NCBI GenBank assembly: GCA_009787745.1
Contig: WQST01000025.1
Location: 1 to 17,778, forward strand
Length of the DNA: 17,778 bases
Direction: 5' to 3'
Source of the DNA: Lachnospiraceae bacterium
GTDB taxonomy: Bacteria > Bacillota > Clostridia > Lachnospirales > Lachnospiraceae
Of the stretch, positions 1 through 8,063 are shown piece after piece. The notes beneath the pieces are model-generated. The model was not told the origin of the DNA, made no database searches, and saw only the letters and a list, made by a program, of their open reading frames with translations. Numbering within the stretch: the first letter of the stretch is position 1; the number at the start of each line of letters is the position of its first letter. The translations under genes and the position numbers were made by a program.

Positions 1-607
1 AGTTCGGGCAGATTCCGCCTTCATCAGTTCCCCGCGTGATACTTCCCATATGCGAAACACTTTTCTGCATGATAATAAAGACGAATATCGCGATAACAGC
101 GATTGCCGCCGCACTGCCGACCCCGACCGCAATAATATATATAAGCGGGATATTAATCATGGTCAAACTTATTTTCCGAGTTTTGATAAGGCACACCAGT
201 GCCGCCAGAATAACCCCGGGAGTTGCATATATCAGCATATCGGTTAACACAGATATGATACTTGTTACCACCATCGTCGGGTCTGTAACTGCCGAAACAT
301 ACTTTTCGGTTGTAGATTCAATAAAAGCTTCGCCGAATGCCTCGTCATCGAATATATCAGGGTTATCCATAAATGCGCGGGTTAAATCGTATGTATGCCT
401 CGCTCTGTTAAAGGCTCTCTCAGGGTCGAAACCGGCCCAAGCCATCATAGTCTTAATAAACGGTCCCGCTATCGCTAAAAGGGTCGGTAATCCCAAATAG
501 TCATAACGGAAATTGTTCATCAGGAAAAACCGATATTTCCGACCGAAGATAAAATAACAAATAACAAGAGCAACCAGGATTCCTGCCGAAGTCTGAAAAT
601 CTAACAT
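1..607 (-). CDS. Membrane protein of unknown function, 3' end cut by window edge
   Basis: I do not recognise this protein. About 202 residues are visible and the frame is still open at base 1, so the C-terminus lies outside the window. Hydrophobic segments fall at about residues 6-21, 38-56, 111-141 and 152-180, with an acidic, probably soluble stretch between about 61 and 105. This points to an integral membrane protein. The ATG at 607 is preceded by AAAGGA seven bases upstream, which sets the start. It lies 38 bp downstream of the zinc-ribbon gene on the same strand with no terminator seen between them, so the two are probably co-transcribed and may work together. The large plus-strand open frame at 36-500 over the same bases is an antisense shadow without its own ribosome site. 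Confidence 0.7.
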   Translation of the reverse strand, partial: MLDFQTSAGILVALVICYFIFGRKYRFFLMNNFRYDYLGLPTLLAIAGPFIKTMMAWAGFDPERAFNRARHTYDLTRAFMDNPDIFDDEAFGEAFIESTTEKYVSAVTDPTMVVTSIISVLTDMLIYATPGVILAALVCLIKTRKISLTMINIPLIYIIAVGVGSAAAIAVIAIFVFIIMQKSVSHMGSITRGTDEGGICPN

Positions 608-645
608 AATAGCGTCCTTTCATTAATTTCTCCCAATATTTTATT

Positions 646-1737
646 TTAATACATATTGATAAACTCAAAACTTCCGTACCAAGACCCATATTCGCTTGAC
701 GTAACACCGTTCCTGGTCGTACCTTCATAGTATTCCTGATCAGGTAATATCCTAATCGTTACCGCCCTGCTTTCATCGACAGCGACGATTCCCGCGTGAA
801 CAGCGGCGCTTTGTACCGATGAATCATCGGTATAAATGTCCGTTCCCCATACCGTTCCATCCGTTGTTCCTGTGATATTAATCGTATAAGTATAATAATC
901 ATTTCCGCGAAGATGCGAAACACCGCCCCACCAAAATTCATCGCCGGGGTTTAAAATCTCAGGAAATTCATCACTAATATCAGGAACCGTCAGCGGAATG
1001 AGGACGTGTCCTAAAGCTTCCATATTTTGATTAAAAGCAAACAATAAAAGTTCGCCTGACCTTCCGGTTTCATCGCGCCAAATCGGATATGAGGTTGCGA
1101 TAACAGGACCGCGCTGATAATCTATCGTTCCGATAGTTTGTTTTAGGTCAGGAATGATGTTATCGGCGATATCAGAAATCATCTCATATGTCCAAACCTT
1201 TTCGAGTACAAAAGGCCCAATCCAGACATCGGCGATATCTGATATTCCCTCGCCTGTAAGAGAAGCACTGATATCGATATGTCCCAATGTTTCCCTGCCG
1301 TTACTGTCAGTCCATGGCGGACTCCAATAGGCATCTGTTGTCAGGTTGCTGTAGCCGAGCGGAACAAGAGCATAATTAATCGGCGGATAGTTATCAACTT
1401 CTGCCGAAGGTGAATCTAAGGTATCAACTATGTCATCTTGGCCGGGAACGCTCGGCGTCGGGGAAACAACAGAAGCTATCTCGGCAGAATCAGGCGCTGT
1501 GTCGGTACTGAGCAGGTTTTCTTCCGCTTTTTCGGTTAAAAAAGGCAGTGTAACCAATCCGCTAAAATGTGCCGCCGCGGTTCCGCCGCAAATCAAGACC
1601 ACCGCTAAGACAACCACTATAATACCTTTGCTCGCCGATGATTTTTCTTTTTTAATCGGTTCTGTCAACGGATTTCCGCAATGGAAACACATGATTAACC
1701 CCGGGGGGAGATTTTTATTACAATACGGACATATCAT
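646..1737 (-). CDS. Zinc-ribbon, single-pass membrane protein with large extracellular domain
   Basis: The protein has 363 residues. The N-terminus carries two CxxC pairs (Cys3/Cys6 and Cys17/Cys20), the pattern of the short zinc-ribbon domain found in many Gram-positive membrane proteins. One transmembrane helix follows at about residues 39-57. After it comes a Ser/Pro/Asp-rich linker (about 75-115) and then a domain of about 250 residues that should lie outside the cell, rich in Trp, Tyr and Gly and without a family I can name. The ATG at 1737 has a strong AAGGAG eight bases upstream. The next gene (membrane protein, 607-1) follows closely, suggesting a two-gene unit. The promoter region upstream holds a 16-bp direct repeat (separate entry), so an activator probably controls it. 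The function is unknown. The inside zinc ribbon plus outside domain suggests a sensing or envelope role, but that is inference. Confidence 0.8.
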   Translation of the reverse strand: MICPYCNKNLPPGLIMCFHCGNPLTEPIKKEKSSASKGIIVVVLAVVLICGGTAAAHFSGLVTLPFLTEKAEENLLSTDTAPDSAEIASVVSPTPSVPGQDDIVDTLDSPSAEVDNYPPINYALVPLGYSNLTTDAYWSPPWTDSNGRETLGHIDISASLTGEGISDIADVWIGPFVLEKVWTYEMISDIADNIIPDLKQTIGTIDYQRGPVIATSYPIWRDETGRSGELLLFAFNQNMEALGHVLIPLTVPDISDEFPEILNPGDEFWWGGVSHLRGNDYYTYTINITGTTDGTVWGTDIYTDDSSVQSAAVHAGIVAVDESRAVTIRILPDQEYYEGTTRNGVTSSEYGSWYGSFEFINMY

Positions 1738-1778
1738 AATAGAAGCTCCTTAATTTTTTAGAAAGAACAGTTACATTA

Positions 1779-1835
1779 ATTATAAGATATTTCTTATAGG
1801 ATTATCTTCGGATTAGTATGGATTATCTTCGGATT
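1779..1835 (-). promoter_or_regulatory. Candidate activator-dependent promoter with 16-bp direct repeats
   Basis: On the minus strand a TATAAT box lies at 1784-1779, about 40 bp before the zinc-ribbon start codon. No TTGACA-like -35 sits at the usual spacing. Instead AATCCGAAGATAATCC occurs twice, at 1835-1820 and 1814-1799, perfectly identical and 21 bp apart (two helical turns). The inner copy covers the -35 position and the outer copy lies just upstream. Such same-face direct repeats are typical of AraC-family activators. A 7-bp inverted repeat with a TATT loop (1781-1798) overlaps the -10 and could be a second operator. The AraC-type response regulator encoded 3 kb upstream on the same strand is the obvious candidate binder, but this is inferred from position only. 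Confidence 0.5.
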
Positions 1836-1911
1836 TTGCAATAATTTGCTTTAGATGAAAACGACGAGAATGAATATTATGAACTACTTGAAATGGATAA
1901 GAAACGAAAAA

Positions 1912-3414
1912 TCATATTGAAATCTTAATCATCACATATACCCCCCCGCCCTCATTATGTGCCACGGCCATCTCGCCGACGCCGCCATAATAGTTCCAAA
2001 GCCGATTCTTTATATTAAGCAGGGCAATATTCTCATAACCGCGCGCCGCATCAGGGTCGATACTCAGCTTATCACGAAGTGCCGCTAATTGCTCGTCATC
2101 CATACCGCACCCATAATCTCTGATATGAAAAATTGCCGAATCATTAACCTTTTCCGCTTTGACAGAAATAACGCATTCGGAATCGGCATCAGCGAAACCA
2201 TGCACAATAGCATTTTCAAGAATCGGCTGTAAAAGCATCCGCGGCATTTCATAATCCATCAAGCGGTCGTCGAAATCAAAATCGACTTCCAGTTTTCCGT
2301 TATAACGGGTATTCATAATAACAATATAATCTTTTATAACGGACAGTTCATCCCAAATATTGATAAATTCTTCTTTGTCATGAGCATAACGAATCAGCGC
2401 GGACAGCCCTATCGTCACGGCTTCGGCTTTTTGGGGTTCGTTTTGCTTGATAAGAATCCGAATGGTATTAAGGGTATGATTGGTAAAATGCGCATTTATC
2501 TGCTTTTTCAGCGAAAAAATAAGCGCTTTTTGCTTTTCAATCTCCAGCGGCAATAAGATATATCCCGATGCATACCGATACAGTCCAATAACCGCAATCA
2601 GTAAGATAGTAATCATTGTAAACGAAGCGATATAAAAAAACATCCGCTCGGGAAAAGTCGCCTCTTTTTTGACAAAAGCCGTAACAGTCAGGTCAGTACC
2701 TTCAATTGCCGAGTGGGAAAAAAGTCCATACATCGGCTCAATTTCAGCGAATTTCATCCCTTCAAGCGTCTCGTCACTTGCCACTATGACGAACCCCGCT
2801 TTGACAATTGCGCTATCAATCATCGAATTGACGCCTAAAGCAGTACGTTTACTGTCAATATGGGTAAGGAGGGTTATCGCTCCGATTCGTTTAGGGACCC
2901 GCTCCAAAAATGAAAAAACGGGCGCACTATGGCAGAAAAAAAGAACCCCGTCAAGTTCGACGACGGTAAAAATTGTCCCTGAATCGCGAACCATTCCATA
3001 TAATTTTTCGCAAGAATCATTTGATAATCTGCCAACAAAGCGATAAAATCTGCCGCTTTCATTAAATGCGATGATATTGCTTGCTTCCAAGTTCGGGAAC
3101 GCGGCATTACGAATAATCGCGGAAGCATTATCCGCTTTTATAAAGAACTCCTCAACCGTTTCGGCCGCAAGGAAGTCTTGGATATAGGATGAACCTGTGA
3201 TAACTCCGGCAACACTTCTCATTTGGGAAAATTCACCGTTAATTCGGTCTATCAGCCGGGCGGCGGCAAGTTCCGCATTTTCCAGCGAAATATTCCGTGC
3301 CGAATTATACGTTACCCGGTAGTAACCGAACCATATCCCTGAAATTAGAATGGTGAACAATATCAGGGCTAACGCAAACCGTCTCTGAATTGTGGATTTG
3401 CTCATCTTCTTCAC
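1912..3414 (-). CDS. YesM/LytS-type sensor histidine kinase
   Basis: A 500-residue membrane kinase. Transmembrane helices at about 12-31 and 259-280 frame an extracytoplasmic sensor domain of about 225 residues. The His_kinase domain follows at about 295-375 with the phosphoacceptor His309 in QINAHF, where relatives usually read QINPHF. The ATPase domain has an N-box at 394-406 (LLQPILENAIVHG), a G1 box at 433-438 (DYGCGM) and a G2-like segment at 459-472. Only about 20 residues separate the second helix from the kinase domain, so the HAMP linker usual in this family seems absent or very short. The start codon overlaps the stop of the binding-protein gene in ATGA, so translation is probably coupled. 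The kinase should phosphorylate the response regulator at 5779-5045. The ligand may be presented by the neighbouring binding protein (inference). Confidence 0.93.
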   Translation of the reverse strand: MKKMSKSTIQRRFALALILFTILISGIWFGYYRVTYNSARNISLENAELAAARLIDRINGEFSQMRSVAGVITGSSYIQDFLAAETVEEFFIKADNASAIIRNAAFPNLEASNIIAFNESGRFYRFVGRLSNDSCEKLYGMVRDSGTIFTVVELDGVLFFCHSAPVFSFLERVPKRIGAITLLTHIDSKRTALGVNSMIDSAIVKAGFVIVASDETLEGMKFAEIEPMYGLFSHSAIEGTDLTVTAFVKKEATFPERMFFYIASFTMITILLIAVIGLYRYASGYILLPLEIEKQKALIFSLKKQINAHFTNHTLNTIRILIKQNEPQKAEAVTIGLSALIRYAHDKEEFINIWDELSVIKDYIVIMNTRYNGKLEVDFDFDDRLMDYEMPRMLLQPILENAIVHGFADADSECVISVKAEKVNDSAIFHIRDYGCGMDDEQLAALRDKLSIDPDAARGYENIALLNIKNRLWNYYGGVGEMAVAHNEGGGVYVMIKISI

Positions 3415-5030
3415 GCACCGCTCCTATCATACACCGCCTGTGCGGTTTCGATTAGGATATCAAGTTTAAGCGCCGCAAAAGTCCCGAGATAGTCCGCCCA
3501 TTCTTCATCGCTGTCAATATCCCGAGTACCACTGATAAAATCAATAATACTTTGGCGGACAAAATCTTTAATCTCGGGTCTGATAACAGAAATTCGCTCT
3601 TCTTCCTCGGCTGTAAAAATCATCGCTCCGATATACTCATTCGGTTCGAAATCCCGATACAGCATAACCGCTTTGGCATTCAAATACTCACCGTCAGTCG
3701 CATTACCGCTCCACGTCACCCCGCCCGAAAATTTAGGGCGCGAAATATAGGGGATAATCTGATTAAGAGTCTTATTTTGCGGAGTATTCCAAATCTGATT
3801 AATAATATTGATAGTGGCAGGGGTGTCCAAAATACTCACTTCATCATCGAAAGCAAACCGCCAGTCAACATTTAATTCACCGTAGCGTCCTATTAAACAC
3901 GCTTCTTCACTGAGCATCAAATCAAACAACTGAAAGATTTTGTCGGGATGCTTTGCCGCCGAGGTAATCACGCCATTGGGCTTGGGCAGCGGAATACTCA
4001 CCGAAGCCAAGCGCGTTCCATCAGGACCGCCAATCGGACCGATACCGATATACCGCGCCATCATTTCAGGTGAGTTTTGCAGTACTGTAAAGGTTATGCC
4101 CGGAGAAGCAAACGCGCCGACGATATCCTGCGGGTCGTTTACCATCTGCATATGCTGTTGGTTACTTTGGGTGAAACTGAACGGGGATATCAGCCCGTCT
4201 TCATAAAGCTCATTCATATATTTAAGGGCTTCGCGCCACTCATCGCGAATCGGAGCAAAGCCGACGATACCGTTTTCGAGTAATAAGCGGTCATGGCGGG
4301 CATCATTATATATAAAAGCATTAAAGATAAAATCATAAACCTGCTTACAATAATGCTCTTCGGTTCCGACAAGCGGAATTTCATCAGCTATTCCGTTTGA
4401 ATTGGGGTCATTATTTTTGAATTTAAGAAGCATTTCACGAAACTCGTCCGTCGTCTCAGGAACGGGAATATCAAGGGCATCAAGCCAACCTTTGTTAACC
4501 CACATAACCTGATGAATATAGCGAGTAATAAGTGATGAAGAAAATCCCGGCATATAGTAAATATTTCCGTCAGGCATCGTCGTAAAAGACTGCATATTAT
4601 AGCCGCTAAGTTCTTCCCAAACCGCTTTTAAATTAACTCCATATTCATCGATTAAATCATTAAGCGGAATTATCACTCCGCTTTCCGCGTATCTTTGCAG
4701 ATTCAAATTACTGAAAATATCAAAACTTGAACTTCCGAAACCGACATATGCATCAGGCAAATCTTCGCCTGTGGCAAGAGCGAGCATCGCCAGCCGCTCG
4801 GCATCCTCAGCAGGAAGCCAGGTCATTTCAATTTTAAGCTGTGTCTGTTCTTCCAGCCACAGCTTATAAAAGTTGGTATCAAAATTTTCAATATAGGCAT
4901 TTTGCGGCGCCGCCAGCCGTATCGTTATCTTCTCATCATCTGATGCATGATTATTCGAAGATACATTACAAGCATTTAGCATCGAAATAAGAATCAGGAT
5001 TAAAAATACAGTAATTGTACGCGATTTCAT
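3411..5030 (-). CDS. Family-1 extracellular solute-binding lipoprotein
   Basis: A 539-residue lipoprotein. The signal peptide ends in a lipobox LNAC with Cys21 as the lipid-anchored residue. The mature part has the length and general sequence character of family-1 binding proteins of the large oligosaccharide type (LplA/YtcQ-like) that bind carbohydrates for CUT1 importers. The ATG at 5030 is preceded by AAAGGGG, which overlaps the stop of the response-regulator gene. The gene lies between a response regulator and its kinase, and no sugar permease or matching ATPase is in the window. It may therefore serve as a ligand-binding partner of the kinase instead of a transporter subunit, or it may share permeases encoded elsewhere. 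The family assignment is fairly safe. The ligand and the sensory role are inference. Confidence 0.88.
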   Translation of the reverse strand: MKSRTITVFLILILISMLNACNVSSNNHASDDEKITIRLAAPQNAYIENFDTNFYKLWLEEQTQLKIEMTWLPAEDAERLAMLALATGEDLPDAYVGFGSSSFDIFSNLNLQRYAESGVIIPLNDLIDEYGVNLKAVWEELSGYNMQSFTTMPDGNIYYMPGFSSSLITRYIHQVMWVNKGWLDALDIPVPETTDEFREMLLKFKNNDPNSNGIADEIPLVGTEEHYCKQVYDFIFNAFIYNDARHDRLLLENGIVGFAPIRDEWREALKYMNELYEDGLISPFSFTQSNQQHMQMVNDPQDIVGAFASPGITFTVLQNSPEMMARYIGIGPIGGPDGTRLASVSIPLPKPNGVITSAAKHPDKIFQLFDLMLSEEACLIGRYGELNVDWRFAFDDEVSILDTPATINIINQIWNTPQNKTLNQIIPYISRPKFSGGVTWSGNATDGEYLNAKAVMLYRDFEPNEYIGAMIFTAEEEERISVIRPEIKDFVRQSIIDFISGTRDIDSDEEWADYLGTFAALKLDILIETAQAVYDRSGA

Positions 5031-5044
5031 TAATCATACCCCTT

Positions 5045-5779
5045 TCATCGTTCTTCGCGATACTCAGTCGGTGATTGATTATAATGCGCTTTAAAAACTC
5101 GGCAAAAATAAGAATAGTCTCCGTAACCGCAATGAATTGCGATTTCTTTAATCGGCGTATCACTTGCTTTAATTAAGCGCCCCGCCTCTTTCATACGGAT
5201 ATCGGTAAGGAAAATCATCAGCGTCGAATCATAATGCTTCGCGAACAGGTCGCAAATATAAGTTTGGCTCATTCCAAATTTTTCACTTAAATCCGCTAAG
5301 GTAACACGTTTACTAAAATTTTCGATTACATATGTGACAAGATCGTCGAAATCCAGCGTTTGCGTTCTTATGAACTGATAAAGCGGAAGCCGGTGATGCT
5401 TTTCCGCGATTTTACGGCTGATTTTCTCTAAAATCAGAGCGGCGTTATCATGCTCCAGCGGTTTTATTAAGTAATCAAATCCGCCCATCGTAAAAAAATC
5501 ACGCGACGCTTCAAATTCTGCAAAAGCCGACAACATGATGTATTCCGTATTAATACCGCTATCTTTTATCTTTTTAATAAGCTTAATACCGTCGTCCGAA
5601 CCAGGCATTCTTAAATCACAAAAAACGACATCAGGCTTAAGTTCCTTAATTTCTTGCAAAGCTCTCGCGGGAACCGTACTCCATCCAACGACGGTAAAGC
5701 CGTTCTCCGGCCACGGCACATTATCTATGAGGTCTTCTATGACCAAACGTTCATCATCAACAAGATAAACACCGTACAT
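5045..5779 (-). CDS. YesN-type response regulator with AraC-family DNA-binding domain
   Basis: A 244-residue regulator. The receiver domain (about 1-120) has the acidic pair Asp8/Asp9, the phosphoacceptor Asp55 in FCDLRMPG, Ser84 and Lys106 in DYLIKP, so all key receiver residues are present. The C-terminal 100 residues form an AraC-type double helix-turn-helix ending in GYGDYSYFCRVFKAHYNQSP, which carries the family signature. It is somewhat short for the YesN group because the linker between the domains is brief. The start at 5779 has only a weak GTAGGT site. It lies 10 bp after the stop of the amino-acid ABC ATPase, so it probably shares the importer transcript. Expected partner is the kinase at 3414-1912, and a likely target is the direct-repeat promoter at 1779-1835 (inference). 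Confidence 0.93.
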   Translation of the reverse strand: MYGVYLVDDERLVIEDLIDNVPWPENGFTVVGWSTVPARALQEIKELKPDVVFCDLRMPGSDDGIKLIKKIKDSGINTEYIMLSAFAEFEASRDFFTMGGFDYLIKPLEHDNAALILEKISRKIAEKHHRLPLYQFIRTQTLDFDDLVTYVIENFSKRVTLADLSEKFGMSQTYICDLFAKHYDSTLMIFLTDIRMKEAGRLIKASDTPIKEIAIHCGYGDYSYFCRVFKAHYNQSPTEYREER

Positions 5780-5789
5780 ATTTTTATAC

Positions 5790-6515
5790 CTACAAAACTT
5801 TCGATAAAAACTCTTTCAACCTATCGCTCTGCGGATTCGTAAAAAATTCCGTCGGCGTGTTCTCTTCGACAATCAAACCTTCGTCCATAAACAAAACCTT
5901 CGTTCCGACCTCACGGGCAAACCCCATTTCATGGGTCACTACGATCATTGTCATGCCGCTCACTGCCAAATCTTTCATAACTTCAAGCACTTCCCCGACC
6001 ATTTCGGGGTCAAGCGCCGACGTCGGCTCATCGAAAAGCATTACACGCGGATTCATCGCCAAAGACCTGACAATGGCAATCCTTTGCTTCTGCCCGCCCG
6101 ATAACTGACTCGGATAGGCGTCTTTCTTCTCCGCCAACCCCACACGCTGTAACAGCTTCATGGCATTTTCATAAGCCTCCGCCTTACTCATTACCTTAAG
6201 CTTTATCGGAGCAAGCATTATATTATTAATAATCGTCAAATTGCTGAATAAATTGAAATGCTGAAAAACCATCCCCATATGTTCCCGAATGTGATTGACA
6301 TTCGCTTTGGGGGCGGTTATTTCATCACCGTCAAACCATATCTCACCCTTTGACGGCCGTTCCAAAAGATTAAGGCAACGTAGAAAAGTACTCTTCCCTG
6401 AACCCGAAGGACCGACAATAACAATTTTTTCGCCCTGTTCAACATGATAGTCGATACCTTTTAAGACATGAATTTCTTCATTAAATGATTTGTAAAGATT
6501 TTTAACGGTTATCAC
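5790..6515 (-). CDS. Polar amino-acid ABC importer, ATPase subunit
   Basis: A 241-residue cytoplasmic ATPase of the GlnQ/HisP group that drives amino-acid uptake through the permease encoded just upstream. Visible motifs in order: Walker A GPSGSGKST (35-43), Q-loop Gln85, signature LSGGQ (138-142), Walker B VMLFDE (158-163), D-loop SALD (166-169) and the switch His195. Length is normal for the family. The gene overlaps the end of the permease gene by 14 bp, which indicates coupled translation. The downstream response-regulator gene begins 10 bp after its stop. All catalytic residues are intact. The transported amino acid cannot be told from the ATPase. Confidence 0.95.
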   Translation of the reverse strand: MITVKNLYKSFNEEIHVLKGIDYHVEQGEKIVIVGPSGSGKSTFLRCLNLLERPSKGEIWFDGDEITAPKANVNHIREHMGMVFQHFNLFSNLTIINNIMLAPIKLKVMSKAEAYENAMKLLQRVGLAEKKDAYPSQLSGGQKQRIAIVRSLAMNPRVMLFDEPTSALDPEMVGEVLEVMKDLAVSGMTMIVVTHEMGFAREVGTKVLFMDEGLIVEENTPTEFFTNPQSDRLKEFLSKVL

Positions 6516-7203
6516 TTACACGCATCCTCCTTTCTAATTTTCCGAGGAGGACTGTCAGCATCTTAATAATGATAAAATAAATAACTGCCGCCCCAATCAG
6601 CGGCATAAACGGCTCATATGTCCGCGACGATATTTGATTGGCGATGCGGGTCAGATCCGATAACCCGACATAACCGACAATCGCCGTCTCCTTAAGCAAA
6701 ACAATGAACTCATTCCCCATCGGCGGCAAAACATTCTTTACCGCTTGCGGAATCACAATGTAAAGCATCGTCTGCGCTTTGCTAAGGCCCAATGAGCGCC
6801 CCGCTTCCGTCTGCCCTTTGTCAACCGCCAAAATACCTGCTCTGACAATCTCCGCAACATACGCCCCGCTATTAATACCAAAGGAAATAATCGCAATCAA
6901 AATACCATTGCGAACCGAGGACAGAATAATGAAATACATAATCAGCAATTGTAAAACAGCGGGGGTACCGCGAATTATATCAAGATAAACACTCGCAATA
7001 TAATCCCAAATGCTTCGCCGTCCGTTCTTTCCTGCCGATAACTTCATCAAAGCCAAAGTGCTGCCAATCAAAAGGCCGAGAACCGCCGCAAAAAAAGAAA
7101 CTTGCAGTGTTACCCCCAACCCGTTTAAATAAAGCTTCCAGCGATCGCCTGTGATAAAGGCGATTTCAAACATCTGCACAATTTTTGAAAAGGCTTCTTG
7201 CAT
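6502..7203 (-). CDS. Polar amino-acid ABC importer, permease subunit
   Basis: A 233-residue inner membrane protein of the His/Glu/Gln/Arg permease group. It has several hydrophobic segments and the cytoplasmic coupling motif near residues 130-170 (GRSLGLSKAQTMLYIVIPQA followed by LPPMGNEFI), which contacts the ATPase. Only one permease gene is present, so the channel should be a homodimer, as is usual in Gram-positive members. The start at 7203 has GGAGAG a few bases upstream. The gene follows the binding-protein gene across a 51-bp gap containing a strong hairpin (separate entry) and overlaps the ATPase gene by 14 bp. Confidence 0.94.
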   Translation of the reverse strand: MQEAFSKIVQMFEIAFITGDRWKLYLNGLGVTLQVSFFAAVLGLLIGSTLALMKLSAGKNGRRSIWDYIASVYLDIIRGTPAVLQLLIMYFIILSSVRNGILIAIISFGINSGAYVAEIVRAGILAVDKGQTEAGRSLGLSKAQTMLYIVIPQAVKNVLPPMGNEFIVLLKETAIVGYVGLSDLTRIANQISSRTYEPFMPLIGAAVIYFIIIKMLTVLLGKLERRMRVSDNR

Positions 7204-7215
7204 ATCTCTCCGCTT

Positions 7216-7250
7216 ATGCTTGCGGGCGGCAGTTGCCGCCCTGCAAGCAT
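7216..7250 (-). promoter_or_regulatory. Intercistronic stem-loop between binding-protein and permease genes
   Basis: An inverted repeat of 15 bp (7216-7230 against 7235-7250, one bulged base at 7242) with an AGTT loop and a GC-rich core lies between the stop of the binding-protein gene and the permease start. It is not followed by a T-run in the direction of transcription, so it is not a standard intrinsic terminator. Such hairpins in importer operons commonly protect the upstream binding-protein message from 3' decay and give it more product than the membrane subunits. That role is inferred from position. Confidence 0.7.
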
Positions 7251-7254
7251 TTGT

Positions 7255-7995
7255 TTATTCTTCGATGTACTGTGAAACTAATTTATCGAATGTTCCGTCA
7301 GTTTTTAAATCCTTTAAAGCTTGATTAATTTTGTTTGCTAATTCCGTATCACCTTTCGGCATGGCAATTGCATAAAATTCGGCGTCGAAGCCAAACTGAC
7401 TACCGGGTAAAGCAACTACCTGCCCGGCGAACTTATCCGCAAACACAAGCGCGGGGTTCCTGTCAATAATCACACAATCAACGCGCCCGTTAACCAAATC
7501 ATTAACTGCATCAACCGCTTTCTGATACTGGCTCGCGGTGGCGCCGGCGATATCTTCAACAATGAAATCTCCTGTTGTACCAAGCTGTACACCGATTGTC
7601 AAACCTTCCAAATCTGCCATCGCCGAAATCGAAGAGCCATCAGGAATGATTACATACTGTACCGCTTCATAATAAGGGTCAGAAAAATCAACCGTCAATT
7701 TACGCTCTTCCGTAACCGTCATACCCGCGATTGCAACATCAATTTTCGTTCCGATCGAAGCAACCAGTGAACTAAATTCCAAATTCTCGATAACGACATT
7801 CCGTCCGATTTTTTCCCCGATCGCTTTAATAAGCGCAATATCGAAACCATCAGGTTCACCGTTATCACCGATGTACTCAAAGGGCGGAAATTCCGCATTC
7901 GTACCAACAATCAAATCCTCTGAATTACTGCCGCCGCAAGCTAATAAGCCGACAGACATCGTGATTGCCAAAAGACAAACTAATAATTTTTTCAT
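7255..7995 (-). CDS. Polar amino-acid ABC importer, substrate-binding lipoprotein (family 3)
   Basis: A 246-residue lipoprotein that captures the substrate outside the membrane and hands it to the permease. The signal peptide ends in LLAC with lipidated Cys20. The mature start (LIVGTNAEFPPFEYIGDNGE) and the segment DVAIAGMTVTEERK are characteristic of family-3 binding proteins for polar amino acids. The start is placed at ATG 7995 because AGGAGGAG lies 7 bases upstream and the signal peptide then has normal length. An in-frame codon at 8034 would add 13 residues ahead of the signal and has no comparable site. This is the first gene of the importer operon and is preceded by a repeat-rich control region. 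Arginine or another polar amino acid is plausible, but the specificity is not readable here. Confidence 0.94.
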   Translation of the reverse strand: MKKLLVCLLAITMSVGLLACGGSNSEDLIVGTNAEFPPFEYIGDNGEPDGFDIALIKAIGEKIGRNVVIENLEFSSLVASIGTKIDVAIAGMTVTEERKLTVDFSDPYYEAVQYVIIPDGSSISAMADLEGLTIGVQLGTTGDFIVEDIAGATASQYQKAVDAVNDLVNGRVDCVIIDRNPALVFADKFAGQVVALPGSQFGFDAEFYAIAMPKGDTELANKINQALKDLKTDGTFDKLVSQYIEE

Positions 7996-8063
7996 AATAA
8001 ATCTCCTCCTGAAACTAATAATTTTCCTACTCACCTATACATGAGCAATAACAGCTTAACATG

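Noticed and set aside
36..500. Plus-strand 154-codon open frame
   Set aside because: It lies antisense to a minus-strand membrane protein with a good ribosome site and has no site of its own.
1851..1928. Plus-strand open stretch reading DENDENEYYELLEMDKK, ending in TAA at 1926-1928
   Set aside because: An in-frame stop lies at 1842-1844, there is no start with a ribosome site, and it runs into the end of the kinase gene. It could be a gene relic, but it cannot be supported.
7216..7250. Intrinsic terminator between binding protein and permease
   Set aside because: The stem is strong but no T-run follows on the transcribed strand, and the permease and ATPase clearly belong to the same operon.
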